A program made the translations under genes and the position numbers. DNA of 64,000 bases from Acinetobacter terrae (GTDB taxonomy: Bacteria > Pseudomonadota > Gammaproteobacteria > Pseudomonadales > Moraxellaceae): contig NZ_JABERI010000001.1 in NCBI RefSeq assembly GCF_013004375.1, forward strand, positions 62,001 through 126,000, given 5' to 3'. The notes beneath the pieces were generated by a model. The model was not told where the DNA came from and did not search any database. It worked only from the letters and a program-made list of their open reading frames with translations. Shown here one piece after another: positions 18,101 to 26,535 of the stretch (position 1 is its first letter; every line of letters starts with the position of its first letter).

Positions 18101-18881
18101 ATTTTGGGATCGGAATAATCTTTTCTACAACCTGCCCTGCGGTTTCCCCCTGTTGGGATTTTTCCTGCCACAACCAGGCATCATTTTTCATTCTTAAAAA
18201 ATTTGAACAACGGGTGCCATAAACGGGGCTTTGAATAAAAGTCGATGAGAGCAATTCTTCCATCTCTGCACTAATACCGGTTTGTGGGAGAAGTTCAGGA
18301 ATGATTTTTCGTTCATCTTCTAAAATATCCCATACCGTAAATTCAAGATCCGCTTCAGTAATAGAAGCCTGCTGCAACATCGGCAGGAATTCTTGGGTAA
18401 AGCGTTTACGCAAATGTCGAGTCTTTTCCCAATGTTCGGTCATTAAACCATTGGATACCACATATACACCTTTGGCTAAAACCTGAGGTGCTTCACCGCG
18501 GTTACTCATATAGACCGCCTGATCTTGATCACCGAGCAATAAATTAAAACCGGCATAATCACATTGGCGTTTTTCTAATGCTTGAGCAAAGCGGATCGGC
18601 GTTAAACCGGATTCTAAAAAAGCTTGAATCAGATGACCGCGTGAAGTCGGATATGTTTTTTTATCGGTTGCATCTCGAAAGTTAGTCACTACCGCCCATC
18701 TTCCCGATGCAGTCACGCCCATCCACGTTCCGCCAGACTGTAGATCTTGTCCGGCAATAATCGGGCTATTTCCCCAAACTTTTAAACCACTGGTCGGGCG
18801 CTGATAAAACTCATCACGATTAGAAATCAGACATAAAGGCGTATCTTCCAAGACTTGCCAAGCTAAAGCTACAATACACAT
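18099..18881 (-). CDS. NRDE (TANGO2-like) family protein
   Basis: A 260-residue protein with the family signature at its N-terminus: MCIVALAW (Cys2 is the possible Ntn-type nucleophile), then NRDE at 21-24, followed by GGTWMGV. Eukaryotic TANGO2 homologues are linked to Golgi organisation and lipid or haem handling. The bacterial function is not established. It is transcribed alone, divergent from lgt, with a 93-base shared promoter region. Confidence 0.88.
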   Translation of the reverse strand: MCIVALAWQVLEDTPLCLISNRDEFYQRPTSGLKVWGNSPIIAGQDLQSGGTWMGVTASGRWAVVTNFRDATDKKTYPTSRGHLIQAFLESGLTPIRFAQALEKRQCDYAGFNLLLGDQDQAVYMSNRGEAPQVLAKGVYVVSNGLMTEHWEKTRHLRKRFTQEFLPMLQQASITEADLEFTVWDILEDERKIIPELLPQTGISAEMEELLSSTFIQSPVYGTRCSNFLRMKNDAWLWQEKSQQGETAGQVVEKIIPIPK

Positions 18882-18974
18882 AATTCGTGCTCTTTATCTT
18901 TACACATTGAATGTACAACATTTTTCATCACATTCAGCTAAAATCTGTGCAAAACAGAATCACAAGGAACAGGA

Positions 18975-19787
18975 ATGCTGACCTATCCAAATATTGACCC
19001 AGTTGCCGTATCGCTGGGACCGTTACAAGTCCATTGGTATGGATTGATGTATTTACTGGCATTTTTATTTGCCTGGGGACTTGCCACTTATCGCACCAAA
19101 CATCGGGATGGCTGGACACCCGACATGGTGTCTGACCTGATTTTCTATGGGGCTTTAGGTGTGGTCGTCGGTGGCCGTATTGGCTACGTGTTCTTTTATG
19201 GCTTTGAGCAATTCCTTGCCAATCCACTCTGGCTATTTCAGGTATGGACCGGTGGCATGAGCTTCCATGGTGGCTTTCTGGGTGTGATGATTGCCATGCT
19301 GTTCTGGTGCAAGAAATACAAGATGACCTGGTTTCAGACTTTGGACTTCATCGCGCCTTGTGTACCGACTGGCTTGATGTTCGGTCGTATCGGCAACTTT
19401 ATTGGTGGCGAGCTCTATGGTCGTCAAGTCACTGATCCAAACTTTGCGTGGGGGATGATTTTCCCCACCGATCCGCTGCAGTTGGTGCGTCACCCATCAC
19501 AGCTTTATCAAGCTTTGGCTGAGGGGTTAATCCTGTTTATTGTGTTGTGGTGGTTCAGTTCAAAACCTCGCCCACGTATGGCCGTTTCAGCCTTGTTCCT
19601 GATTGGTTACGGTATTGCACGCTTTGTGGTGGAATTCTTCCGCGAACCGGACAATGGACAACTGTTTATTGGCTGGATGAGTAAAGGCCAATTCCTGACT
19701 GTACCGATGATTTTGATTGGTCTCTGGATGATGTGGTATGCCTACCAAAAGAAAATTTATGATTGGGGTCCACAGAAAAATACTTAA
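18975..19787 (+). CDS. lgt: Prolipoprotein diacylglyceryl transferase
   Basis: An inner-membrane enzyme that transfers diacylglycerol from phosphatidylglycerol to the lipobox Cys of prolipoproteins. The 270-residue protein has about seven hydrophobic segments. The Lgt signature is visible: VHWYGLMYL near the N-terminus, GGMSFHGGFLG, then GRIGNFIGGELYGR and RHPSQLYQA. The start has AAGGAACAGG just upstream. Predicted clients in this window include BamB, PilW and probably PhoX. Confidence 0.97.
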   Translation: MLTYPNIDPVAVSLGPLQVHWYGLMYLLAFLFAWGLATYRTKHRDGWTPDMVSDLIFYGALGVVVGGRIGYVFFYGFEQFLANPLWLFQVWTGGMSFHGGFLGVMIAMLFWCKKYKMTWFQTLDFIAPCVPTGLMFGRIGNFIGGELYGRQVTDPNFAWGMIFPTDPLQLVRHPSQLYQALAEGLILFIVLWWFSSKPRPRMAVSALFLIGYGIARFVVEFFREPDNGQLFIGWMSKGQFLTVPMILIGLWMMWYAYQKKIYDWGPQKNT

Positions 19788-19792
19788 TTTTT

Positions 19793-19817
19793 AGCGAGGC
19801 AAAAGCCTCGCTTTTTT
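19793..19817 (+). terminator. lgt terminator
   Basis: AGCGAGGC and GCCTCGCT pair around AAAA and end in a T run. Confidence 0.93.
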
Positions 19818-19869
19818 ATCTTTGTTTTTGCTAAAGTGCAGTCAGTGCTCGTTTATCTATCAGAAAATT

Positions 19870-20256
19870 ATGCTCGAATTTTGGTTTAATCCTAAAGTTT
19901 CCATCCTCCGTAAACTCATGATCTTTGTAGTCATTGCGATTGCAACAGGCATACTTTACTGGATGGATCCGCTAAAACCTGATGCAATTCTCATGTTCTT
20001 AGGAACAGGTATTATTTTTCTGATTTGTCGTTACTGCAAAATCCATTTTGCATCTAAAAATCCAACCGGATTGTTATATCGCCTACTGACTTGGATTCCG
20101 ATTGCGCTATTACTGGCTCTTATTTTTATGCAGATGAAAGAGGGTGAAATTTTAATTCCGGGTGCGCAAGGCATTGGCTTTATGGCTTTAGCCATCTGTT
20201 TATTTTCACCTTTGTCTTTACTGAATAAAAATGATGTTACAGACGAGAAAAAATAA
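19870..20256 (+). CDS. Small integral membrane protein (MLEFW paralogue 1)
   Basis: A 128-residue hydrophobic protein beginning MLEFWFNPKV with four predicted membrane segments (about residues 13-32, 38-54, 67-85 and 98-114) and a charged C-terminal tail. The frame is open upstream to a TTG at 19822, but the ATG at 19870 matches the start of its neighbour. The stop overlaps the next gene's ATG by one base (TAATG). The two proteins share the opening MLEFW, their length and the four-segment layout, so a tandem duplication is likely. I do not recognise the family. Confidence 0.7.
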   Translation: MLEFWFNPKVSILRKLMIFVVIAIATGILYWMDPLKPDAILMFLGTGIIFLICRYCKIHFASKNPTGLLYRLLTWIPIALLLALIFMQMKEGEILIPGAQGIGFMALAICLFSPLSLLNKNDVTDEKK

Positions 20257-20627
20257 TGCTGGAATTTTGGTATTCAGATAAATGTACCCGTCAAATCAAG
20301 CTGATGGTCTGTATTGCCACCTGTGTGATGATTTATTTGTGTTCCACAGTGCAACAACTTTCCCCAATGTTTACGGGAATCAGTATTGCTATTGGCATGA
20401 GCATACATGGGTTAAGAACTTTGAGCTTAAAAGTTGCAGCAGATAATCCCTATAAAAAAGGTTTTGTTATTCTCATTTTGGTTATGCCGCTTATGGCATT
20501 CATCACTTTAATTTCAGTATTACCGATACAGCATAAAATCATTCTCGCCATGCAAGCAATTGGATTTTCTGCAATTGGTTTATTCACCTTATCGACATTT
20601 CCAAAGCGTCGCTTTGATAAAAATTAA
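20256..20627 (+). CDS. Small integral membrane protein (MLEFW paralogue 2)
   Basis: A 123-residue membrane protein starting MLEFWYSDKC with four hydrophobic segments; the last (AMQAIGFSAIGLFTLS) parallels AQGIGFMALAICLFSP of the preceding protein. It is translationally coupled to its upstream neighbour and followed by a bidirectional terminator. The function is unknown. Confidence 0.7.
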   Translation: MLEFWYSDKCTRQIKLMVCIATCVMIYLCSTVQQLSPMFTGISIAIGMSIHGLRTLSLKVAADNPYKKGFVILILVMPLMAFITLISVLPIQHKIILAMQAIGFSAIGLFTLSTFPKRRFDKN

Positions 20628-20654
20628 AAGATCGATATTTTATCAAATGAAAAT

Positions 20655-20684
20655 AAAAAAGACCGCTAAAAAGCGGTCTTTTTT
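20655..20684. terminator. Bidirectional terminator between the membrane-protein pair and rplT
   Basis: AAAAAAGACCGCT and AGCGGTCTTTTTT form a perfect stem around AAAA, suitable for both strands. Confidence 0.93.
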
Positions 20685-20701
20685 CAATCATCCGAAGACG
20701 A

Positions 20702-21061
20702 TTAAGCAGCTAATGCGTCTTTCGCTTTTTGAGCGATAGCAGCAAATGCAACTGCATCATGCATAGCGATGTCTGCAAGTACACGACGGTCGATAATCAC
20801 TTGAGCTTTTTTCAAGCCAGCGATCATACGGCTGTACGATAAACCATTAAGACGCGCACCAGCATTGATACGTGCAATCCACAAAGCGCGGAATTGACGT
20901 TTCTTCTGACGACGGTCGCGGTAAGCATATTGACCTGCTTTAATTACTGCTTGGAACGCTACGCGATATACGCGTGAACGAGCGCCGTAGTAACCTTTAG
21001 CACGAGCAAGAATTCTTTTATGACGGCGATGAGCCTGGACACCACGTTTTACACGAGCCAT
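20702..21061 (-). CDS. rplT: 50S ribosomal protein L20
   Basis: A 119-residue, very basic protein, canonical in length and sequence: [18 protein letters not shown] at the N-terminus and [12 protein letters not shown] in the C-terminal half. L20 is an early 23S rRNA assembly protein. It is co-transcribed with rpmI, 11 bases apart. In this genome the pair is separated from infC by about 5.3 kb. Confidence 0.98.
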   Translation of the reverse strand: MARVKRGVQAHRRHKRILARAKGYYGARSRVYRVAFQAVIKAGQYAYRDRRQKKRQFRALWIARINAGARLNGLSYSRMIAGLKKAQVIIDRRVLADIAMHDAVAFAAIAQKAKDALAA

Positions 21062-21072
21062 TTATAAATCTC

Positions 21073-21267
21073 CTAAAGGTATGGGCACATACGGCGAACT
21101 GAAGCAACGTCACTTACGTGAACCATTACACAGCCGCGCAATTGACGAATACGCTTAGCAGATTTCTTAGTCAAAATGTGGCGTTTGAACGCTTGTTTAC
21201 GCTTGATACCGTTAGCTGTCGCTTTAAAGCGTTTAGCAGCACCACGGCGAGTTTTCATCTTAGGCAT
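21073..21267 (-). CDS. rpmI: 50S ribosomal protein L35
   Basis: A 64-residue basic protein starting [15 protein letters not shown], the standard L35 N-terminus. A longer open frame reaches upstream to 21396, but the added residues are unlike L35, and the ATG at 21267 has GAGGTTGTT just before it. It precedes rplT in a two-gene operon. Its promoter must lie in the 237 bases shared with the divergent MFS gene. Confidence 0.97.
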   Translation of the reverse strand: MPKMKTRRGAAKRFKATANGIKRKQAFKRHILTKKSAKRIRQLRGCVMVHVSDVASVRRMCPYL

Positions 21268-21504
21268 AACAACCTCTTTTGAACACCTGTTCGGAACGTC
21301 TGCACCATTGCAAAAACGACCTGCAGGTAAGGGAGCCAGTATTCTAAAGCATCTTTGCTTAAAACAAAAGCAAATATCCTTAAAATACACAACCAATCGT
21401 CCGTTTCTTTTAGTCTTATTTCCTCTATTGAATACGAGATGTTTTTATTAATAACTCAACTATTCAGCATTATAATTATCGCAACATAAGAATATTGGAC
21501 CAAC

Positions 21505-22764
21505 ATGACTCCCGCACAGGATGCTTTTGCAGCACTGCGCTATCGTGATTTCTCTATTGTTACGATGAACCAGTTCTGCCTCACTCTCGCCATTTTAATT
21601 CAAGAAATTATTGTCGCGTATTCACTTTATCAAATCACCAAAGACCCACTGACACTAGGTTTAATTGGTTTAGCCGAAGCGATTCCATTTATCACCTTGT
21701 CTTTATGGGGTGGCTATTTTGCAGACCGCTTTAATAAACAGACCATTATGAAAATCTGTTTGTTCTTTGCCGTGCCTTTACCTGTGGTTTTGTGGTGGCT
21801 GTTTCATGCCTATGGCCTAGGTCAAATCGGGGTCAATACACTGTCTTGGGGGATTTACGCCGTTATTTTTGGCTTAGGAACGATTCGTGGTTTTTACAAC
21901 CCATCTGCAACTTCACTCAAGCCTTTTCTGATTCCACGTGAACTCTATGCCAACGGTGCAACATGGACAACGATCGGTTGGCAAAGTGGCGTGATTATTG
22001 GACCTATGCTCGGTGGTTTCATGCTGGCACTTTTAGGTCGTGAAACCAGTTTATTATCGGTTGCGGTATTGCTGAGCATCTGTTTTGTCTTAATTAACCT
22101 GCTGCAAAAACGTAGCTTCCCCAAAATCGAAACAGACAATTTAATCGAAAGTTTGGGTGATGGTTTCCGCTTTATCTGGAAAACCAAGATTGTACTGTGG
22201 GCGATTTCACTGGATTTGGTTTCTGTTCTCTTTGGTGGGGTAATTGCCCTACTGCCTATTTTTGCAGAAGATATTTTAAAAGTCGGTCCTGAAGGCTTGG
22301 GTTATTTACGTGCTGCACCTTCTATTGGGGCACTATTGACCATGATTGTCCTAACCAAGTTTCCACCTACACAAAATGCCTGGCGCAATATGCTGCTTGC
22401 CGTAGCAGGTTTTGGGGTATTCACGCTGCTGTTTTCCTTCTCAAATAACATGTGGCTGTCCCTGTTTGCTTTAGCCATGACCGGGGCCTGTGACAGTATT
22501 TCAGTCGTAGTTCGTCAAACGATCCTACAAATTTACCCACCTGAGAATATGCGTGGACGCGTTGCGGCAGTAAACGGCATGTTTGTCTCAAGCAGCAATG
22601 AACTTGGGGCATTTGAATCTGGCTTAGCCGCAAAATACATGGGTACCATTATGGCCACAGTATTTGGTGGATGTATAACGATGGTGGTGGTTGCGATAAG
22701 TTGGGCAAAAACGCATGATTTATTTGGCGTAGATATCACTCAAGGTGATGATCAAATACGTTAA
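21505..22764 (+). CDS. MFS exporter (EntS-like, MFS_3 family)
   Basis: A 419-residue, 12-helix major facilitator. It has the MFS loop motif GGYFADRFNKQ after helix 2 and the second-half segment RQTILQIYPPENMRGRVAAV, typical of the EntS-like drug/siderophore exporter group. The substrate cannot be read from sequence, and there is no siderophore biosynthesis gene nearby. It is the first gene after the divergent rpmI promoter region. Confidence 0.87.
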   Translation: MTPAQDAFAALRYRDFSIVTMNQFCLTLAILIQEIIVAYSLYQITKDPLTLGLIGLAEAIPFITLSLWGGYFADRFNKQTIMKICLFFAVPLPVVLWWLFHAYGLGQIGVNTLSWGIYAVIFGLGTIRGFYNPSATSLKPFLIPRELYANGATWTTIGWQSGVIIGPMLGGFMLALLGRETSLLSVAVLLSICFVLINLLQKRSFPKIETDNLIESLGDGFRFIWKTKIVLWAISLDLVSVLFGGVIALLPIFAEDILKVGPEGLGYLRAAPSIGALLTMIVLTKFPPTQNAWRNMLLAVAGFGVFTLLFSFSNNMWLSLFALAMTGACDSISVVVRQTILQIYPPENMRGRVAAVNGMFVSSSNELGAFESGLAAKYMGTIMATVFGGCITMVVVAISWAKTHDLFGVDITQGDDQIR

Positions 22765-22868
22765 TTCACTTTTTAGACTTGCGAGTATTTCTAATTCAGG
22801 AAATACTTCGCACTCACCATGCTCCGCTCCCGATACAACCTCTGGCTTGATTAAAGAAATAAATAATT

Positions 22869-23603
22869 ATGAAGAAAATCCTGTGTTTTTCTCTACTTAT
22901 CAGCTTACCGTTAAGTGCTACTTATAGCGCTGCACCTAAAGCACCAAAACAACTCTTGGTTCAGAAAAGCGCAGCCCTTCCCGCGCATTTAACCACGCGC
23001 ATTCAGTGGAGCAAATTTCCACGTCCAAGCTATAAAAATGAAGATTTAGAAGATCAAAACCGTAGCGCCATTATTCGTATCTATGCCGATGAAACCGGCA
23101 GTATTAGCAAAGCCAGCGTACAAGAAAGTACCGGCTTAACACATTTAGATGATCTGTTAATTAAAGCGGTTCGTGAGGCACAGGTAAAACCCTATGTCGA
23201 AAATGATACTGCCATTGCACAAATTGGCTATCAAACCTTTAGCCTTAAACTAAGCCAAGAGGATGATGCAGAAGTTTGCCAATACAACTTTAACTCTAAA
23301 AACTGGCAGGCTCAGCAGCAAGATAAAAAAGTACCCTTTTCATATCGTGCTCAACCCGTTTTAGATATCGACTCTGAACAACTCAACGGACACAATCGTG
23401 CGGTGAAATTCACCTTTAAAGTGAATAAACACGGCGATGTGAAAAAAGTAAAAGTGAAAAACGGTTCCGGCATTTACGCTTTAGACCAACAAATTGTACG
23501 CGCAGTCTCAGATGCGAAAGTAGATGTGCCGCGTAAATATTGGATTTATAAAAAATCGACCCTTAAAGATGAAATAAAATTCAATTTAGATCAATGTCAG
23601 TAA
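22869..23603 (+). CDS. Periplasmic TonB C-terminal-like protein with two domains
   Basis: A 244-residue protein with a signal peptide (residues 1-20). Two TonB-C-like repeats follow: the first contains AIIRIYADETGSISKASVQ and LDDLLIKAVREAQV, the second AVKFTFKVNKHGDVKKVKVK and LDQQIVRAVSDAKV. Unlike true TonB it has no Pro-rich linker. Its N-terminal hydrophobic stretch looks cleavable rather than a stable anchor. A role in energy transduction to the siderophore receptors at 106 and 3592 is possible but not shown. It ends before a bidirectional terminator. Confidence 0.78.
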   Translation: MKKILCFSLLISLPLSATYSAAPKAPKQLLVQKSAALPAHLTTRIQWSKFPRPSYKNEDLEDQNRSAIIRIYADETGSISKASVQESTGLTHLDDLLIKAVREAQVKPYVENDTAIAQIGYQTFSLKLSQEDDAEVCQYNFNSKNWQAQQQDKKVPFSYRAQPVLDIDSEQLNGHNRAVKFTFKVNKHGDVKKVKVKNGSGIYALDQQIVRAVSDAKVDVPRKYWIYKKSTLKDEIKFNLDQCQ

Positions 23604-23624
23604 TTTAAATACCGATCTCAGATA

Positions 23625-23653
23625 TAAAAAGAGATGCGCAATGCATCTCTTTT
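23625..23653. terminator. Bidirectional terminator
   Basis: AAAAAGAGATGC and GCATCTCTTTTT pair perfectly around GCAAT, between the convergent TonB-like and YqaA-like genes. Confidence 0.93.
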
Positions 23654-24078
23654 TAAAACATTGAAAAAGCGCCATAGATAAATAAATAGCGCCCAACTTT
23701 GGCAATACTGACCATCAATAAAAACCACCAAAAGTTTTCTTTGAGCAAGCCCGCAATCAAGGTAATCGGATCGCCAATGATCGGTACCCAACTCAATAGC
23801 AACGACCAGTAACCATACTTTTGATAGATTCCCTGTGCTTTCAACATTTTCTGCTCTGACACAGGAAACCATTTTTTATCTTTATAGTGTTCGATTTGCA
23901 AACCTAGCCACCAGTTCACACAGGAACCCAAAATATTTCCCAAGCTTGCAACAAACAGCAACTCAATAACTGAATGACTACCTTCAGCTAACAGCGCCAA
24001 TAAAACGGCTTCGGACTGTAATGGCAATAAAGTCGCTGCGCCAAAGGCAGAAATAAACAGTAAAGTGTAGGATAGCAT
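23653..24078 (-). CDS. YqaA/DedA-related (VTT domain) membrane protein
   Basis: A 141-residue inner-membrane protein of the YqaA type, a small relative of DedA. The family motifs GAATLLPLQSEAVLLAL and GNILGSCVNWWLG are seen near the N-terminus, and SWVPIIGDPITLIAG further on. DedA-superfamily members are lipid scramblases or flippases; for YqaA the role is unknown. It lies 15 bases downstream of a small membrane protein gene on the same strand. Confidence 0.87.
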   Translation of the reverse strand: MLSYTLLFISAFGAATLLPLQSEAVLLALLAEGSHSVIELLFVASLGNILGSCVNWWLGLQIEHYKDKKWFPVSEQKMLKAQGIYQKYGYWSLLLSWVPIIGDPITLIAGLLKENFWWFLLMVSIAKVGRYLFIYGAFSMF

Positions 24079-24093
24079 TATGTGAATAACGGT

Positions 24094-24384
24094 TTAAAGA
24101 CCCAACTTTTTCTTGGTAGATTTATATTCATAAATAGACCAAACAATGAATAAAACCATCACCAACCATCGCGTCAAACTATAACGATGAGCAATCACAC
24201 TAAATATTTCTTTAGATACCGATGGATCATTGGCTTTTAGCGTCTCTGCCAATGACTGCATATGAACCACTTCAGCAATAAACAACAATAAGCAAGCTGC
24301 AATACCAAAGATAATTGCCCAATAAATTTTCTTATTTGTTTCAATAATCTGCGTTAAATTTAAGAAAAAGTCTTTCATAGCCAT
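24094..24384 (-). CDS. Small two-helix membrane protein
   Basis: A 96-residue protein with two clear hydrophobic helices (YWAIIFGIAACLLLFIAEVV and WLVMVLFIVWSIYEY), a polar loop between them and a Lys-rich C-terminus. The ATG at 24384 was chosen, but the one at 24378 is equally possible; the frame extends to a TTG at 24393. It is probably co-transcribed with the YqaA-like gene. I do not recognise it. Confidence 0.7.
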   Translation of the reverse strand: MAMKDFFLNLTQIIETNKKIYWAIIFGIAACLLLFIAEVVHMQSLAETLKANDPSVSKEIFSVIAHRYSLTRWLVMVLFIVWSIYEYKSTKKKLGL

Positions 24385-24394
24385 GAGGTCCAAT

Positions 24395-24426
24395 AAAAAA
24401 CCACCGCAACGGGTGGTTTATTTTTG
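24395..24426. terminator. Terminator after the GST gene
   Basis: AACCACC and GGTGGTT pair around a six-base loop, with A/T tracts on both sides. On the minus strand the T tract follows the stem, so it fits the end of the GST gene. Confidence 0.78.
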
Positions 24427-24487
24427 CGAGATTTAAGCGGTGTTATTCCGCAATCTTAGCACAAAAAACATTTTTCAATTTTTACCA

Positions 24488-25111
24488 TCAGGCATTTACT
24501 TGAATTGCCAAAGCACGTTGCACTGCTGGACGTGCGGTCAAGCGATCTACATATTCTTTCACATATGGATAATCTTCGAGTTGAATCTGCTGCCATTCAT
24601 AACGCAAAATCCACGGCAAAATTGCCATATCGGCTATTGAATATTCACCCGCCACGTACTTTTGGCCAATCAACTGCTTGTTCAATACACCATACAAACG
24701 TTTGGTTTCATTGACATAACGATCAATTGCATAGGGGATTTTTTCAGGCGCAAATTTACCAAAATGATGATTCTGCCCAAGCATCGGACCCAAGCCGCCC
24801 ATTTGCCACATCAACCACTGCTCAACTTCAACACGTTGCTGTTCATCCTCTGGATAATACAAGCCTGTTTTACGCCCTAAATATTGTAAAATTGCACCAG
24901 ATTCAAATACCGAAATGGCTTCGCCACGCGGGCCATCCTGATCAACAATTGCCGGAATTTTATTGTTTGGAGAAATACGTAAAAAATCAGGTTGAAACTG
25001 ATCATTTTCCATAATATTGATGGGAAAAATTTGATAATCCAAACCCATTTCTTCTAAAGCGATTGTAATTTTATGACCATTGGGCGTTCCCCAATAATAT
25101 AGATCAATCAT
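24488..25111 (-). CDS. Glutathione S-transferase, nu class (YfcG/YghU-like)
   Basis: A 207-residue GST with an N-terminal thioredoxin fold and an all-helical C-terminal domain. TPNGHKITIALEE, the cis-Pro segment NNKIPAIVD, FESGAILQYL and GLGPMLGQNHHF match E. coli YfcG closely. YfcG-type enzymes act as disulfide-bond oxidoreductases with glutathione rather than classical conjugating enzymes. It stands alone between a terminator and the heat-shock gene region. Confidence 0.9.
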   Translation of the reverse strand: MIDLYYWGTPNGHKITIALEEMGLDYQIFPINIMENDQFQPDFLRISPNNKIPAIVDQDGPRGEAISVFESGAILQYLGRKTGLYYPEDEQQRVEVEQWLMWQMGGLGPMLGQNHHFGKFAPEKIPYAIDRYVNETKRLYGVLNKQLIGQKYVAGEYSIADMAILPWILRYEWQQIQLEDYPYVKEYVDRLTARPAVQRALAIQVNA

Positions 25112-25291
25112 GTTTTCTACCTTTTGCCGTTCTCGTTTTGCATGACATTATTGAACTGTGCTCATACTTATAGCATGTTTTATATTGATAAATCATTAAT
25201 CTTCACTGAAGTTTAAAACACAAAAAAATTAAATATAACCAACTGTTTTTATTCAATATTATAAATTTATAATTTTTTTTTAATTTGAATT

Positions 25292-25319
25292 CTTGAAAGC
25301 ACTAAAAACAGTACAATAT
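25292..25319 (+). promoter_or_regulatory. Candidate sigma-32 promoter of the hsp20 gene
   Basis: CTTGAAA at 25292-25298 is the sigma-32 -35 consensus. After 13 bases comes TACAATAT, a partial match to the -10 CCCCATNT. About 110 bases of leader follow. The 320-base gap (25112-25431) is otherwise very AT-rich and holds no gene. The leader could fold near GAGG at 25421, but a thermometer structure is not convincing by eye. Confidence 0.5.
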
Positions 25320-25431
25320 ATAACAGAGAGCAATGATCTTTTAAGATATCGTTCCTCATACTGTTGATGTAATGCATAACAGAGTTGCAATCTTTTTATA
25401 AAAATTATTTTTAAATTAAGAGGTTATATCA

Positions 25432-25890
25432 ATGAGCAATATCAGCCTTACTCCTCTCTTCCGTCGCAGCATTGGTTTTGACCGTTTCAATGATCTATTC
25501 GATTACGCCATGCAAAGCGACACACCCAATTATCCGAACTATAACATTGAAAAAACAGGTGATAACAACTATCGAATTGTCGTTGCTACAGCTGGCTTTA
25601 ATGAAGATCAACTTGAGATTAATCTTGAAAATCAGCTACTCACAATTACGGGTAAAGCTGTTGAAGAAAAGTCAGATACTACTGTTGAATTTTTACATAA
25701 AGGCATTGCCAGTCGCTCATTTAAACTGTCGTTACGCTTAGATGAACATATTGAGGTACAACAAGCAAATTATGAAAATGGTTTATTGAAAATAGATTTG
25801 CAGCGTTCTGTTCCTGAAGAAGCCATGCCGCGCCAAATCCCGATTGGGCGTAAAGCCAATGAACAGTTAGAAACTGCTAAAACTGAATAA
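25432..25890 (+). CDS. Small heat-shock protein (Hsp20/IbpA family)
   Basis: A 152-residue alpha-crystallin-domain chaperone that holds unfolding proteins for DnaK/ClpB. The N-terminus LTPLFRRSIGFDRFNDLFDY is typical of IbpA. The alpha-crystallin domain spans about 36-125, with the signature AGFNEDQLEINLENQLLTI, and GLLKIDL precedes the C-terminal extension. The C-terminal RQIPIG provides the I-x-I-type oligomerisation motif. A sigma-32-like promoter lies upstream and a strong terminator downstream. Confidence 0.95.
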   Translation: MSNISLTPLFRRSIGFDRFNDLFDYAMQSDTPNYPNYNIEKTGDNNYRIVVATAGFNEDQLEINLENQLLTITGKAVEEKSDTTVEFLHKGIASRSFKLSLRLDEHIEVQQANYENGLLKIDLQRSVPEEAMPRQIPIGRKANEQLETAKTE

Positions 25891-25895
25891 ACGCT

Positions 25896-25924
25896 AAAAA
25901 GACCCGTCATTGACGGGTCTTTTT
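25896..25924 (+). terminator. hsp20 terminator
   Basis: AAAAAGACCCGTCA pairs with TGACGGGTCTTTTT, a near-perfect stem with a very small loop and a T run. Confidence 0.93.
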
Positions 25925-26068
25925 AATGATTAAGGCTGCCTATTAAAAAATAATGTCCATGAAAAACACGACAATCAAATCTTAAAACCTAGTGATTCAA
26001 ATTTAAAATATACTGCAAGATAAGAATACAAAAATGACAATCTATCTTTGCAGAAAAACAGGTAAAAA

Positions 26069-26467
26069 ATGAATTATTCAAGACAATCCAATATTGGCCC
26101 ATTTGCGATCTTAATCGCCTTTATCTGTTTTATTACACTGATTATTTTGATTCTGTTCGGTTGGCCGCATTATAAAGTTTGGAAACAAGGCATGGATGGT
26201 CAAGCAGCATTGGCAGAAGCTGAGCAATCGAAAATGATTCAAGTTCAGGTCGCCAAAGCAGAATTGGAAAGTGCCAAATTGCGTGCAGAAGCCATAAAGT
26301 TAGTCGGTCAAGCCGCGAAAGATTATCCTGAATACCGTAAACAAGAATTTATTGGTGCCTTTGGTGAGGCCTTACGTGATGGTCGTATTCAGCAAATTAT
26401 TTATGTACCGACCGAAGCCAATATTCCAATTGTGGAAGCGGGCAAAAACAGTAGCTCTCTGCAATAA
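26069..26467 (+). CDS. Single-pass membrane protein, prohibitin-tail-like
   Basis: A 132-residue protein with one strong membrane helix (about residues 12-32) and an Ala/Glu/Lys-rich helical segment (AALAEAEQSKMIQVQVAKAE), ending in IIYVPTEANIPIVEAG. That order resembles the C-terminal end of stomatin/prohibitin (band 7) proteins without the SPFH domain. Whether it is a truncated member or a separate small family is unclear. It converges on infC with a shared terminator. Confidence 0.7.
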   Translation: MNYSRQSNIGPFAILIAFICFITLIILILFGWPHYKVWKQGMDGQAALAEAEQSKMIQVQVAKAELESAKLRAEAIKLVGQAAKDYPEYRKQEFIGAFGEALRDGRIQQIIYVPTEANIPIVEAGKNSSSLQ

Positions 26468-26483
26468 ATAAAAAATACAGGCA

Positions 26484-26515
26484 TAAAAAAAGCACTGCAT
26501 TGGCAGTGCTTTTTT
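26484..26515. terminator. Bidirectional terminator between the membrane protein gene and infC
   Basis: AGCACTGC and GCAGTGCT pair around ATTG, flanked by seven A and six T residues, so it works for both convergent genes. It closes the thrS-infC operon before rpmI-rplT. Confidence 0.93.
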
Positions 26516-26535
26516 ATCAATGGATCAACGCGTGC

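Noticed and set aside
25340..25431. ROSE-like RNA thermometer in the hsp20 leader
   Set aside because: Only four to five bases (CCTC with GAGG) could mask the ribosome-binding site, and the typical ROSE stem pattern was not seen.
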